A DNA stretch of 10,429 bases from an uncultured Oscillibacter sp. Lineage in GTDB: Bacteria > Bacillota > Clostridia > Oscillospirales > Oscillospiraceae. Below, piece after piece: positions 1 to 7,089 of the stretch. The first letter of the stretch is position 1. Each line of letters starts with the position of its first letter. The stretch spans positions 1-10,429 of the forward strand of contig CAOJHG010000035.1 of the NCBI GenBank assembly GCA_948435975.1, in the 5' to 3' direction. The position numbers and the translations under genes were made by a program. Below the pieces are notes generated by a model. It ran no database searches, was not told the DNA's origin, and saw only the letters and a list, made by a program, of their open reading frames with translations.

Positions 1-1
1 C

Positions 2-70
2 AACCGGCAGGCCCACGAGGCCATCAGCTTCACGTGTATGCCGCTGAATGAGCTGGCGGCTATGCAATAA
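2..70 (+). CDS. C-terminal end of an unidentified protein (partial)
   Basis: An open frame enters from the left edge and ends at TAA (68-70). It gives 22 residues ending in MPLNELAAMQ. The stop lies 22 bases before the ssb start, which fits an upstream operon member. The piece is too short to assign to a family. The other two frames in this stretch do not give a better explanation, but the call rests mainly on position and spacing. Confidence 0.5.
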   Translation, partial: NRQAHEAISFTCMPLNELAAMQ

Positions 71-92
71 AAAGGAAACGGGAGGAATGTGT

Positions 93-518
93 ATGCTGAA
101 CAAAATCGAGATCATGGGCCGGCTGACCCGGGACCCGGAGCTGAGGCGGACGCAGAGCGATATTGCCGTCGCGTCCTTTTCCATTGCCTGTGAGCGGGAC
201 TTCAAGTCCCAGGGCGGGGAGAAGGAAACGGACTTCGTGGACGTTGTGGCCTGGCGCAATACCGCTGAGTTTGTGAACAAGTATTTTGCCAAGGGCCGCA
301 TGGCCGTCGTGGTGGGCCGCCTGCAGATTCGGGACTGGACGGACCGGAATGGCGGCAAGCGCCGCAGCGCCGAAATCGTCGCGGACAGCGTGTACTTTGG
401 TGACTCGAAGCCCAAGGAGGGGACCTCTGCCCCGTTCGGAGACAGCGCTGAGGAGCTGCCGGAGGACTTTGAACCCTTTGCTGAAACCGGAGAGGAGGAC
501 GGCGAGCTGCCGTTCTAA
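93..518 (+). CDS. ssb: Single-stranded DNA-binding protein (SSB)
   Basis: A 141-residue SSB that would coat single-stranded DNA during replication, repair or conjugative transfer. Residues 1-105 form the OB fold, opening MLNKIEIMGRLTRDPELR and continuing through FVDVVAWRNTAEFVNKYFAKG and the VVGRLQIRDWTD segment. Residues 110-141 are an acidic, flexible tail that ends DGELPF, a close match to the DDDIPF-type tip that recruits partner proteins. Start choice: ATG at 93 has GGAGG (81-85) at a 7-base spacing. The in-frame ATG at 87 lies almost on top of that site, and a longer frame from 48 would add residues unlike any SSB. Chromosomal SSBs are usually somewhat longer, and a short SSB among accessory genes suggests an element-borne copy. 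The gene is followed by a GC-rich hairpin. Confidence 0.95.
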   Translation: MLNKIEIMGRLTRDPELRRTQSDIAVASFSIACERDFKSQGGEKETDFVDVVAWRNTAEFVNKYFAKGRMAVVVGRLQIRDWTDRNGGKRRSAEIVADSVYFGDSKPKEGTSAPFGDSAEELPEDFEPFAETGEEDGELPF

Positions 519-529
519 AAAACGAGACA

Positions 530-557
530 GCGGCGGGGGGAGTTTTCCTCCCGCCGC
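530..557 (+). other. GC-rich hairpin between ssb and the next gene
   Basis: The arms 530-540 and 547-557 form an 11-bp stem with one G-U pair and a 6-base loop (AGTTTT). There is no T-run after the stem, so it is not a standard intrinsic terminator. It ends only 7 bases before the ribosome binding site (565-570) of the following gene. It could reduce read-through, protect an RNA end, or mask translation. Its role is unknown. Confidence 0.6.
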
Positions 558-564
558 AGAATTT

Positions 565-570
565 GGAGGA
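565..570 (+). promoter_or_regulatory. Ribosome binding site deciding a GTG start
   Basis: GGAGGA lies 7 bases before GTG at 578. It overlaps the in-frame TTG at 563, which rules that codon out as the start. Confidence 0.75.
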
Positions 571-577
571 ACAGAGC

Positions 578-1378
578 GTGCATTACAACGTATTGACCGC
601 CATTGCGCTGCCGGAAGAGACTGCGATTCCGCCCGAGGACTATGAGCGGATACAGGTTGATCTTCTGACGGTCCGCGCTTTGCTGGAAAAGGAGCCGGAG
701 AATTATGTGCTTCAGATGGCGCTGGCAGAACTGGAGAACCGTCTGAATCCCCTGGAGTATATGGCGGAAAGCCTGGTGTCCAAGGTGATGGAACCTTACG
801 GGATGCATACGGCAAATTCGAATGTTTTGTGGGACTGGTATGAACTGGGCGGCCGCTGGTATGAATATTTCCTTGTGAAAGAGGACTGTTCCAGTGCGGT
901 CAGGGGGACACGGGCCCGTGTTTATGGTCCCGCCCAAATTGCGCCGGAAGGCTATTGCTGGGCAGCAGGCGCGAAAAAATGCGATATCGCCTGGGACAAG
1001 ATGAAGGAGCGCTTCGTGAAAGAACTTTCTCAGTCCTTGCGGGAGTTCCAAAGCTGGTGCCTTGCAGGAGAAGTCCCGGAGAAATGGCGCGGTACCGCTT
1101 TTGTTACGCCGGATGGAGTCTATCTTCACAGGCGGCTTGTGTACTGTACCGATAAAACCGCGGAAGAGAATCTGAGCCGGGCCAATCACTTGATGGAGGC
1201 CCGCTATTTTGTCAACCCCTATGCCTTCATTGGCAGAGACGGCTGGATGGGCTGTGACAATTTCAGCGCCGCCAGTCTGGACGGAACAGCCGATACGACA
1301 TGGAACCAGACGGTTCAGAATTTTATTGACAGCCTGCCCGAGGATGCCTTGTTGGTTTCGGTGGACTGCCATAATTAA
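578..1378 (+). CDS. Uncharacterised protein with WDWYxxGGRW motif
   Basis: A 266-residue soluble protein of unknown function, read from GTG at 578. The N-terminal part (about 20-75) is helical and charged. A conspicuous aromatic motif WDWYELGGRW occupies residues 85-94. The C-terminal part carries a GRDGWMGCDNFS segment (219-230) and ends LLVSVDCHN. From memory, proteins in phages and mobile elements share both a WDW(Y/W)xxGGRW motif and a closing VDCH, so this is probably a conserved but unnamed family. The two conserved blocks suggest one folded domain with buried tryptophans. There is no signal peptide, membrane segment or known catalytic motif. It sits 16 bases before the next gene and is probably in the same operon. 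Confidence 0.8.
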   Translation: MHYNVLTAIALPEETAIPPEDYERIQVDLLTVRALLEKEPENYVLQMALAELENRLNPLEYMAESLVSKVMEPYGMHTANSNVLWDWYELGGRWYEYFLVKEDCSSAVRGTRARVYGPAQIAPEGYCWAAGAKKCDIAWDKMKERFVKELSQSLREFQSWCLAGEVPEKWRGTAFVTPDGVYLHRRLVYCTDKTAEENLSRANHLMEARYFVNPYAFIGRDGWMGCDNFSAASLDGTADTTWNQTVQNFIDSLPEDALLVSVDCHN

Positions 1379-1394
1379 AAAGGAGATTGATTTT

Positions 1395-2300
1395 ATGAGT
1401 GACCGGCTTTGCAATTGCTGCTCGCATCTTCTGGTGTGCAGCGAGAAACTGAACAGCTTTTACAATGAGCACTTCATTCCCAACGGCTGGAAGCTGTCGT
1501 ATCGGACGCTTTCCGAAGGGGTGTCCCTGCTTCTGACTGGCCGCTGCAAGGAGTGCTATGGCGAATTGGAAGAGCGCATCCTGCTTACGGACCTTCTTTC
1601 CGGCGACGAACTGCTGCGCACCATCTATGACGCCATGTGGAAGGCGTTCCCTTACGACAAGAAACTCGACAGCGGCGATTACTACGGCCCCAGCGAGGCC
1701 CGCAGCGCGTTCTACCGCAGCCGCGACCGCTGGAAGACCTTCCGGCGGGACCGGGAGTTCCTGCGCCTGTTCCATGATTATGACCGGAACCAGGCGCGGC
1801 TCTGGCTGGATAAGATTCACCCCGACCGGGCCTATACCGAGGTGCTCAGGGACACTGGGGGCAGCCTGTTCTGTGCGGTGCTGAAGCTGGCGGAGGAAAA
1901 CGGCGACTTTGAAAAAGCGCGGCCTATCCTGGACTATGTGCTTCCCAGTGAGCATGAGGGATATGGCTCGTCCTCTAAAGGCGATGAGCTGACAGCATAT
2001 GAATTTGACTTCGTGCCCATTGTCAACTTCGGCTGTGAGGGCATTTACCTGGACTGCTATTTGAAGGGCAAATTCGATGAATCCGGACGGCATACCCTGC
2101 GTGTGGGTACGCTGAAAACGCTGGAGCGCAGTCTGGAGGCGGCCAAAATCATGGCGGAGCTGGGCGGTGCGCTGTTGTACCAGGAAAACCAGTATGTCAA
2201 CAAAAATATCCATCGCTTTACGCCGCAGGCTGATTTGGAGCGGCAGTATCGGCAGATGATGGAACAGGAGAAGCTCAAAGGAGAAATGCATGAAGGATAA
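1395..2300 (+). CDS. Uncharacterised protein with N-terminal cysteine pairs
   Basis: A 301-residue protein of unknown function. The ATG at 1395 follows AAGGAG with normal spacing; a longer frame from 1209 would overlap the previous gene by about 170 bases and is rejected. The N-terminus has cysteines at 6, 8, 9 and 15 and a CKEC at 51-54. Pairs C6/C9 and C51/C54 could bind zinc, although the 40-residue gap between them is long. The middle (about 95-150) is rich in arginine and aromatic residues. The last 30 residues are charged and probably helical. No enzyme motif was recognised. Its final 11 bases overlap the start of the next gene, indicating translational coupling. Confidence 0.8.
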   Translation: MSDRLCNCCSHLLVCSEKLNSFYNEHFIPNGWKLSYRTLSEGVSLLLTGRCKECYGELEERILLTDLLSGDELLRTIYDAMWKAFPYDKKLDSGDYYGPSEARSAFYRSRDRWKTFRRDREFLRLFHDYDRNQARLWLDKIHPDRAYTEVLRDTGGSLFCAVLKLAEENGDFEKARPILDYVLPSEHEGYGSSSKGDELTAYEFDFVPIVNFGCEGIYLDCYLKGKFDESGRHTLRVGTLKTLERSLEAAKIMAELGGALLYQENQYVNKNIHRFTPQADLERQYRQMMEQEKLKGEMHEG

Positions 2301-2721
2301 TATTCTGGAACACCTGAAAACGGAGTGTCCCTTTTCTCAGGTGTTTGAGGAATGGGAATGGCCGGAGAACAGCTGGGGCAAAGTTCCACTCAAAAAGATC
2401 GGTCATATTCGTGCGGATTATCAAGGCCGCTGGTGGAATACCGTCTGGCCCTGCCACCCGGAACTGGCCACAGAGGAAATCAAGGCGGAGATCGGTCGTG
2501 TTTATAAGTCGTTGACCGCAGAGGATGCCATGAAGGACCTGTCTGCGCTGGTTCGGTTCTGCGAAGCGCATCCGGAAGCCTGCGCAGACCAGAAGTTCCG
2601 ACAGGAATACAATTTCTTCCTGGTGGGGGAAGCCTGTGACTTCTGGATCAGGCTTATCACTCGTGAGAGGGACTACAATCTGTATCTGAGTGCCTATGCA
2701 AAGGAGGTAAAAAAGATTTGA
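2290..2721 (+). CDS. Uncharacterised small protein
   Basis: A 143-residue protein of unknown function, starting at ATG 2290 behind AAAGGAG (2277-2283). It contains a tryptophan-rich stretch, ADYQGRWWNTVWPCHPEL, at residues 42-59, followed by helices and a segment LVRFCEAHPEAC (87-98). The run has a loose likeness to the GRWW-type motifs of the 266-residue protein upstream, but I see no real homology. It overlaps the upstream gene by 11 bases and the downstream gene by 4 (TTGA), so the three are almost certainly co-expressed. There are no membrane segments or signal peptide. Confidence 0.8.
   Translation: MKDNILEHLKTECPFSQVFEEWEWPENSWGKVPLKKIGHIRADYQGRWWNTVWPCHPELATEEIKAEIGRVYKSLTAEDAMKDLSALVRFCEAHPEACADQKFRQEYNFFLVGEACDFWIRLITRERDYNLYLSAYAKEVKKI
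2701..2708 (+). promoter_or_regulatory. Strong ribosome binding site for a TTG start
   Basis: AGGAGGT, lying within 2701-2708 in the end of the upstream gene, is an almost complete match to the anti-Shine-Dalgarno sequence. It supports TTG at 2718 as the start. Confidence 0.75.
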
Positions 2722-3410
2722 AAAGGTCCAAGGCAGAACGCGCACGGAATCTGCGCTATAAGCGCCCGGCGCTGGCCTCTATGGGAAAGGATGAGTTGAT
2801 CGAGGAGCTGGAACGAATCCAGGAGGCGTGCTCGGATATTCATTGGTTTACGGACCAGGACGAAAAAACGCTGATCAATGCTCTGGACGGCGATGAAGAG
2901 GACGCGTTTGCGTTCCGAATGGCGTTCAGCGACCTGGAGGCGAAGGCGGAGCATCTGAGCCGTCTTTTGTATGAGAGCAAAAGCGACGGCGTTGAGATCT
3001 GGCGCATTTATGATGATTGTACTGTGGCACTGATTGGAAACCGCTACAAGTTGGTTGGCTATGACGGACTGGAAGAAGACTATTTTTCCCTCATAGGCTA
3101 CGAGAGTCAGCTTGCCCATACGACCGCCGGAAAACGGCTGATGCGGATGACGAAGGCGGAAATGATTTCTGTCATCGGCCAGTGCGTAGGCATCCTGGTA
3201 TCGTTTTTAGATCTGCGTCACTCGTATGATTACTTGAAAACCACCTTTGATATCCTTCGGGATAAGAATACTTCCCTGCTGGATACTGTCAAAGCGATTG
3301 ACGCAGCCTATAAGGATGCGGAAGCCGTAGGCTTTTTAGACTGGCTTGAGGAAACCAAACATTTTGACCGTCTTCTGAGCTGCCTGCCCGAGGTGGCATG
3401 GATTTGGTGA
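2718..3410 (+). CDS. Uncharacterised protein, TTG start
   Basis: A 230-residue protein of unknown function. The start is TTG at 2718, overlapping the previous stop as TTGA and preceded by AAGGAGGT (2701-2708), one of the strongest ribosome binding sites in the window. The first 20 residues are strongly basic (KRSKAERARNLRYKR), which suggests nucleic-acid contact. Residues 24-90 are helical and acidic. Residues 95-130 (IWRIYDDCTVALIGNRYKLV and after) look like a beta-rich core. Residues 145-200 include a hydrophobic helix, ISVIGQCVGILVSFLDL, that may be buried rather than membrane-spanning. No catalytic motif was recognised. Confidence 0.8.
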   Translation: MKRSKAERARNLRYKRPALASMGKDELIEELERIQEACSDIHWFTDQDEKTLINALDGDEEDAFAFRMAFSDLEAKAEHLSRLLYESKSDGVEIWRIYDDCTVALIGNRYKLVGYDGLEEDYFSLIGYESQLAHTTAGKRLMRMTKAEMISVIGQCVGILVSFLDLRHSYDYLKTTFDILRDKNTSLLDTVKAIDAAYKDAEAVGFLDWLEETKHFDRLLSCLPEVAWIW

Positions 3411-3420
3411 GGTGTGGATG

Positions 3421-3852
3421 ATGAACAAATATCCGGAAACCTGCAACCTCTGCGGCGGCAGCGTTCGATACACCAGCAACGCGGTGATTTACGGACAGGA
3501 GTACGGCAGCGGATGGTGCTATCTTTGCGAAAAATGCGGCGCATTTGTCGGTACGCACAAGCCCTGGCCCAGAGAGGCCCTGGGGCTTCTGGCGAGTCCG
3601 CGTATGCGGAAGGGCAAGAAGCTGTGCCATGCGCTGTTTGACCCGCTCTGGAAGGGGAAGCCGAAAGCGCAGAAGAAACGCCGGGACCTCTATTTCTGGC
3701 TGTCGAAGCAGATGGACATCCCCTTTGAGGACTGCCATTTCGGCTATTTTGATCTGGAGCAGCTGAGGAAGGCTTACAGGATTCTCCTGAAAATCCAGGG
3801 CCAGGAAATGCGCTATGACAACTGCGGGAAAATTTACTTCACCAGTCATTGA
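3421..3852 (+). CDS. DUF3268-type zinc-finger protein
   Basis: A 143-residue protein that matches the DUF3268 zinc-finger-containing family as I remember it. Residues 8-11 (CNLC) and 36-39 (CEKC) are two CxxC knuckles that probably hold one zinc. Between and after them are family-like segments: the YGQEYG region (24-29), the AFVGTHKPWP region (41-50), ALFDPLWKG (71-79) and CHFGYFDLEQ (105-114). The biochemical role of the family is unknown; members are common in phages and conjugative elements. The start is uncertain among GTG 3412, ATG 3418 and ATG 3421. ATG 3421 has the best spacing (7 bases) from TGAGGT (3408-3413). This is the last gene before a terminator-like hairpin. Confidence 0.85.
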   Translation: MNKYPETCNLCGGSVRYTSNAVIYGQEYGSGWCYLCEKCGAFVGTHKPWPREALGLLASPRMRKGKKLCHALFDPLWKGKPKAQKKRRDLYFWLSKQMDIPFEDCHFGYFDLEQLRKAYRILLKIQGQEMRYDNCGKIYFTSH

Positions 3853-3891
3853 TGATTTGCCGGAAATGGAAAGAACATTTTGTGTGGAAGA

Positions 3892-3924
3892 GATTCAGCT
3901 CTTTTGCTGAGTCCTATCTGAATC
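3892..3924 (+). other. Alternative base-pairing segment upstream of a terminator-like hairpin
   Basis: The arm 3892-3899 (GATTCAGC) can pair with 3906-3913 (8 bp, one G-U, 6-base loop). Alternatively, 3892-3898 can pair perfectly with CTGAATC at 3918-3924. The two structures exclude each other. The segment sits just upstream of the hairpin at 3931-3960. Such short pairings can arise by chance, so the regulatory reading is tentative. Confidence 0.35.
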
Positions 3925-3930
3925 AAAGGG

Positions 3931-3969
3931 TCGAAGCGGTACAGGAATGTGCCGCTTCGATTCCTTTTT
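3931..3969 (+). terminator. Intrinsic terminator or attenuator before the PAPS-reductase-like gene
   Basis: The arms 3931-3942 and 3949-3960 form a 12-bp stem with one G-U pair and a 6-base loop (AGGAAT), followed by TTCCTTTTT (3961-3969). This is the form of a Rho-independent terminator. It may end the operon upstream. However, the ribosome binding site of the next gene starts only 7 bases after the T-run, leaving no room for a promoter, so attenuation of the downstream gene is equally likely. Confidence 0.75.
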
Positions 3970-3975
3970 GCGTTT

Positions 3976-3981
3976 GGAGGT
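3976..3981 (+). promoter_or_regulatory. Ribosome binding site deciding a GTG start
   Basis: GGAGGT lies 6 bases before GTG at 3988. It rules out the longer frame from 3949, whose start would fall inside the terminator hairpin. Confidence 0.8.
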
Positions 3982-3987
3982 GTTTTT

Positions 3988-5409
3988 GTGTATGAACAAT
4001 TGACCCTGTTCCAATCACCCGCCCCACCTGATCGCGCTGTCTATGGCGGCAGTACCGGTCAGGCGCCAATGCTGCCGGGGCGAAAAGATTCCGCTCACAT
4101 GGAGGCCATCTATCTGGAGCGCCTCCTGCCGCTGGAGGACTACGACAAAATCATCGTTCTGTTCTCCGGCGGGAAGGACAGCCTGGCCTGCGTTCTGGAC
4201 CTGCTGGAACGGGGTGTGCCGCAAGAGAAGAGGGAGCTTTGGCATCACGACATCGACGGCGGGCATCCTACCAGGAAAATGGACTGGCCTGTGACACAAA
4301 ACTACGTCCGGGCCGTGGCGGAACACCTGGGAATCACTCTGCGGGTATCCTGGCGCGTCAACGGCTTCTGGGGCGAGGTGTACCGGCTCGGCGCAAGCTG
4401 GCCTATCCAATATGTGGACCCGCTCAGCGGCAAAACGATGGAGTGTCCATTGTCTGAAAAACAAGTTCGATCCGCCCAGCTCCGGGAGAAGATTCTGGAC
4501 AGCCTGGAGCGGGAAGAGCTGGAGAGCATGGGACTCCGTATGAAATTTCCCGCCAAAAGCGGCAGTCTGGCTACCCGCTGGTGCAGCTCCATTCTCAAGA
4601 TCATGGTGGCGGATACCGTTATCCGCAATCTGGATATGGAGGAACTGAAATCCATGGGGAACAGTCAAAGGTTTCCCTTCAAAGGCTCCATTGCCAATGG
4701 CCGCTTTTGCAGCCCGAACCTCAAGCGGGAGGTAGGCGACAGCCTCCTCCGGAATATGAACGAACTGAAAGCGGACGGCCAGCGCCTGAAGCTTCCGGCG
4801 AAGTCCAGCTGTCACCAGGGCCGTTGGTGTTCCGGAAGCCTGAAAGCTCAAGTGGAAAGCAAGCTCTATTCAGACATTGAGGAGCTTGCCCAGGATGTGA
4901 AAATCCTGGTGGTTTCCGGCGAACGCCGCCAGGAGAGCGCCGGACGGTCCAAGTATAACGAGATGGAGTTCCACCGCACCAACGCCACGGCAAAGGCCCA
5001 CCGGCTGGTCCATCAATGGCGCAGCGTCATCGACTGGAACGAGGCTCAGGTTTGGGAGATCATCAAAAGATGGCGGATTACGCCCCACCCCTGCTACACC
5101 GCTGGATGGAACCGCTGCTCCTGCATGATGTGCATTTTCAGCCTGCCCACCCACTGGGCCGGAATCCGGGAGCTGTTCCCGGCACGGTTTGCGGAAGTGG
5201 AGGAAGATGAACGTATCCTGGGCTTTACCCTGGACAACCAAAAACAGCTGGCGGAGTACGTCGGCGGCGCGAAAAGCTGCGTCTGCCATGACGACCCGCT
5301 GGCCCTGCATCAGCTGACCAGCGGTGAGTTTTCCGTGGCGCATGTAGAGCGGCAGGAATGGACCATGCCCGCCGGGGCTTTTCATGGCGCCGCCGGAGGA
5401 CCATGCTGA
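3988..5409 (+). CDS. PAPS-reductase-like PP-loop protein with triplicated motif
   Basis: A 473-residue member of the adenine-nucleotide alpha-hydrolase (PP-loop) superfamily, close to phosphoadenosine phosphosulfate reductase and DndC/IbrA-type proteins. The PP-loop SGGKDS lies at residues 60-65 in VLFSGGKDSLACVLDLLE, and HHDIDGG (86-92) follows. Residues 176-300 hold three tandem copies of a unit with the pattern (F/L)PxKxxxxxxR(W/F)CSxxLKxxV; the cysteines are C199, C241 and C281, spaced 42 and 40 residues. Homologues I recall have one copy, immediately before the VVSGERRQES(A)GR block, here 308-320. Further conserved parts are HQWRSVIDW (342-350) and GWNRCSCMMCIF (373-384), whose C377, C379 and C382 could ligate metal or an Fe-S cluster. 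The C-terminus ends in GAFHGAAGGPC. It probably activates a substrate with ATP; true sulfate assimilation is unlikely in this context. GTG 3988 is chosen from its ribosome binding site. Confidence 0.88.
   Translation: MYEQLTLFQSPAPPDRAVYGGSTGQAPMLPGRKDSAHMEAIYLERLLPLEDYDKIIVLFSGGKDSLACVLDLLERGVPQEKRELWHHDIDGGHPTRKMDWPVTQNYVRAVAEHLGITLRVSWRVNGFWGEVYRLGASWPIQYVDPLSGKTMECPLSEKQVRSAQLREKILDSLEREELESMGLRMKFPAKSGSLATRWCSSILKIMVADTVIRNLDMEELKSMGNSQRFPFKGSIANGRFCSPNLKREVGDSLLRNMNELKADGQRLKLPAKSSCHQGRWCSGSLKAQVESKLYSDIEELAQDVKILVVSGERRQESAGRSKYNEMEFHRTNATAKAHRLVHQWRSVIDWNEAQVWEIIKRWRITPHPCYTAGWNRCSCMMCIFSLPTHWAGIRELFPARFAEVEEDERILGFTLDNQKQLAEYVGGAKSCVCHDDPLALHQLTSGEFSVAHVERQEWTMPAGAFHGAAGGPC
4513..4887 (+). 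repeat. Three degenerate tandem repeats inside the PAPS-reductase-like gene
   Basis: At protein level the units begin near residues 176, 218 and 258, each about 40-42 residues. Each has an EL(E/K)xxG-type lead, an FPAK-like segment, an arginine-aromatic-Cys-Ser core and an LKxxV end. The copies have diverged considerably, so this is an old duplication and not an assembly artefact. Confidence 0.8.
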
Positions 5410-5420
5410 AACAAATTATA

Positions 5421-5426
5421 AGGAGG
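5421..5426 (+). promoter_or_regulatory. Ribosome binding site for the VWA gene
   Basis: AGGAGG lies 9 bases before ATG at 5436. It favours that start over the in-frame codons at 5358 and 5403, both of which lie inside the end of the previous gene. Confidence 0.75.
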
Positions 5427-5435
5427 CGACGGCAA

Positions 5436-7016
5436 ATGATGAAGCCCTACCGTACTATTGACGACGTTCTCAAATCCCCTTGGGCGGTGGCACGCCCGCC
5501 GGAAACAGCCGTAAATGACCGGGTGCTGCGTTCCACGAAATTGGAGGACAGCATTTACAGTGACCTCCGGAGCGGAGACGGCGGCCTGGACCAGATCGAG
5601 CAGGCGGCGGAAAAGCAGCTTCACTCGTTTCCCTCCCTTTCCAGGGATATCTTCCAGTCCTTCTATTCCCTGATGCCCCGGCAGAATGCGGCGGAAACAC
5701 TGTCCGCTGCGGCCAGGAAATTCAATATGCCGCTCCTGGACCATATGACGCAAAGCGAGGATTACCCTACGCTGAAAAGTGTCTGCGAGGGCCGGGAGCT
5801 GCCCGCCTATGAAGCGGCGGCGGAGTTTATCTCCAAGACGGCCCGTGAGCTGGACGGCCTTCTCTCTGACATCGGCGGGGACAAGGGCGGTTTGAACACT
5901 CTGGAAAAACTGGAGGCAGCCGAGAAACAGGCGCGTAAAAACCTCTTTGATCTTTTGAATATGCTTCAGCACGCTACAGATGGCAGCAAAGAGCTGGAGG
6001 GAACGGTCATCAAAGCGGCAAACCAGGCGGAGAGCAAACGCCGCCAGGTGGAGGCTGTGGGTAAGATGATTGACGCCAGTACCGCCGGAAATCAGGATAT
6101 GATTTCCGCTGTGATTTCACAGGCGGTTCAGGCTGCGGCGGAAAAAGCGGAGGAGGTTCAGGCCATTATCGGGGCCTGGAGCGATGAACCCGGCAATTTG
6201 GAAAAGAACGAAGTCAATGAGGAACTTCTGGCGCAGGTACGAAAAAGCGATGTGCTGAAAAATGTCGCCAGGTACCTGGGCCGGTTCCGGGAAATCTTCG
6301 CTCAGGGCAAACGCAACAGCTATGTCTATGGACGGGGCGAGAAGTATTCTCTGGAATTGGGCAATGACCTTTCTAAGGCCCTCACCTCGGAGCTTGCCAT
6401 GCTGGCCTCTCCAAAAACCATGCCGCTGTTCCTGCAAAAGTATCAGCGTAAGCAGATTAAACAGTACCAGCGCCGGGAACCCATTTACAAAGGCATGGGG
6501 GACATCATCTGCTGCCTGGATGAATCCGATTCCACCAGAGGCGATCCTGACGCCTGGGGCAAAGCCGTGGCGCTGACGCTGCTGGAGATTGCGGCGGACA
6601 GCGGGCGGAGCTTCGCACTTGTCCATTTTTCCAGCAGAGGCCGGTGCCATGCGGATTTGTTCCGCCCGGGCGCGTATACCATGGCCGATAAAATAAAAGC
6701 GGCGGAAACATTTCTTGGCGGCGGCACCAATTTTGAAACGCCCATGTGGGAATCGCTGCGTCTGATGCGTGAGGAAGGCTTTGAAAATGCCGATATTGTG
6801 TTTATCAGCGATGGAGAATGCGAGATGCCGAAACATTTTCTGTCGGAGCTGCGGCAGGAACAAACGGCTCGCCGCTTCACGATCACCGGCGTCCTGCTGG
6901 ACAGCGGCAACATGGGTATGGATTTCAGCTTGAAAGACTTCTGCCAGAATATCTACCGCACCAGCGAGCTGGCGGGTGAGGATATCGTGCGGGAGCTGGT
7001 CAGCAAGCGGGTTTGA
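5436..7016 (+). CDS. VWA-domain protein, ViaA-like
   Basis: A 526-residue cytoplasmic protein with a C-terminal von Willebrand factor A domain (about 353-526). The metal-binding MIDAS residues are all present: DxSxS at D362, S364, S366 (DESDS), T431 in GGGTNFETP, and D459 in FISDGE. The run KAVALTLLEIAADSGRSFALVHFSS (376-400) resembles the VWA domain of ViaA, which works with the MoxR-type AAA+ ATPase RavA. The N-terminal 350 residues are mostly helical; residues 150-250 are alanine- and glutamate-rich and may form a coiled coil. No AAA+ partner is encoded in this window. There is no signal peptide, so this is not a surface adhesin. The gene follows the PAPS-reductase-like gene after 26 bases and ends at a strong terminator. 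VWA proteins usually serve as metal-dependent assembly scaffolds; its target here is unknown. Confidence 0.88.
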   Translation: MMKPYRTIDDVLKSPWAVARPPETAVNDRVLRSTKLEDSIYSDLRSGDGGLDQIEQAAEKQLHSFPSLSRDIFQSFYSLMPRQNAAETLSAAARKFNMPLLDHMTQSEDYPTLKSVCEGRELPAYEAAAEFISKTARELDGLLSDIGGDKGGLNTLEKLEAAEKQARKNLFDLLNMLQHATDGSKELEGTVIKAANQAESKRRQVEAVGKMIDASTAGNQDMISAVISQAVQAAAEKAEEVQAIIGAWSDEPGNLEKNEVNEELLAQVRKSDVLKNVARYLGRFREIFAQGKRNSYVYGRGEKYSLELGNDLSKALTSELAMLASPKTMPLFLQKYQRKQIKQYQRREPIYKGMGDIICCLDESDSTRGDPDAWGKAVALTLLEIAADSGRSFALVHFSSRGRCHADLFRPGAYTMADKIKAAETFLGGGTNFETPMWESLRLMREEGFENADIVFISDGECEMPKHFLSELRQEQTARRFTITGVLLDSGNMGMDFSLKDFCQNIYRTSELAGEDIVRELVSKRV

Positions 7017-7031
7017 AAATGAGACAGTGGA

Positions 7032-7067
7032 CGGGGCGGCGGCACAAAATGCTGCCGCCCCGTTTTT
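7032..7067 (+). terminator. Strong intrinsic terminator after the VWA gene
   Basis: The arms 7032-7044 and 7050-7062 form a 13-bp, very GC-rich stem with one G-U pair and a 5-base loop (CAAAA), followed directly by TTTTT (7063-7067). It lies 15 bases after the VWA stop codon and is the clearest terminator in the window. Confidence 0.93.
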
Positions 7068-7089
7068 CTGCGTTTTGGACAGGCTCTCC

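Noticed and set aside
515..1414. Minus-strand open frame of 299 codons
   Set aside because: It lies opposite a plus-strand gene with a good ribosome binding site and shows no domain or start signal of its own.
3949..3987. N-terminal extension of the PAPS-reductase-like protein
   Set aside because: Its GTG lies inside the terminator stem and has no ribosome binding site; GTG 3988 has GGAGGT at 6 bases.
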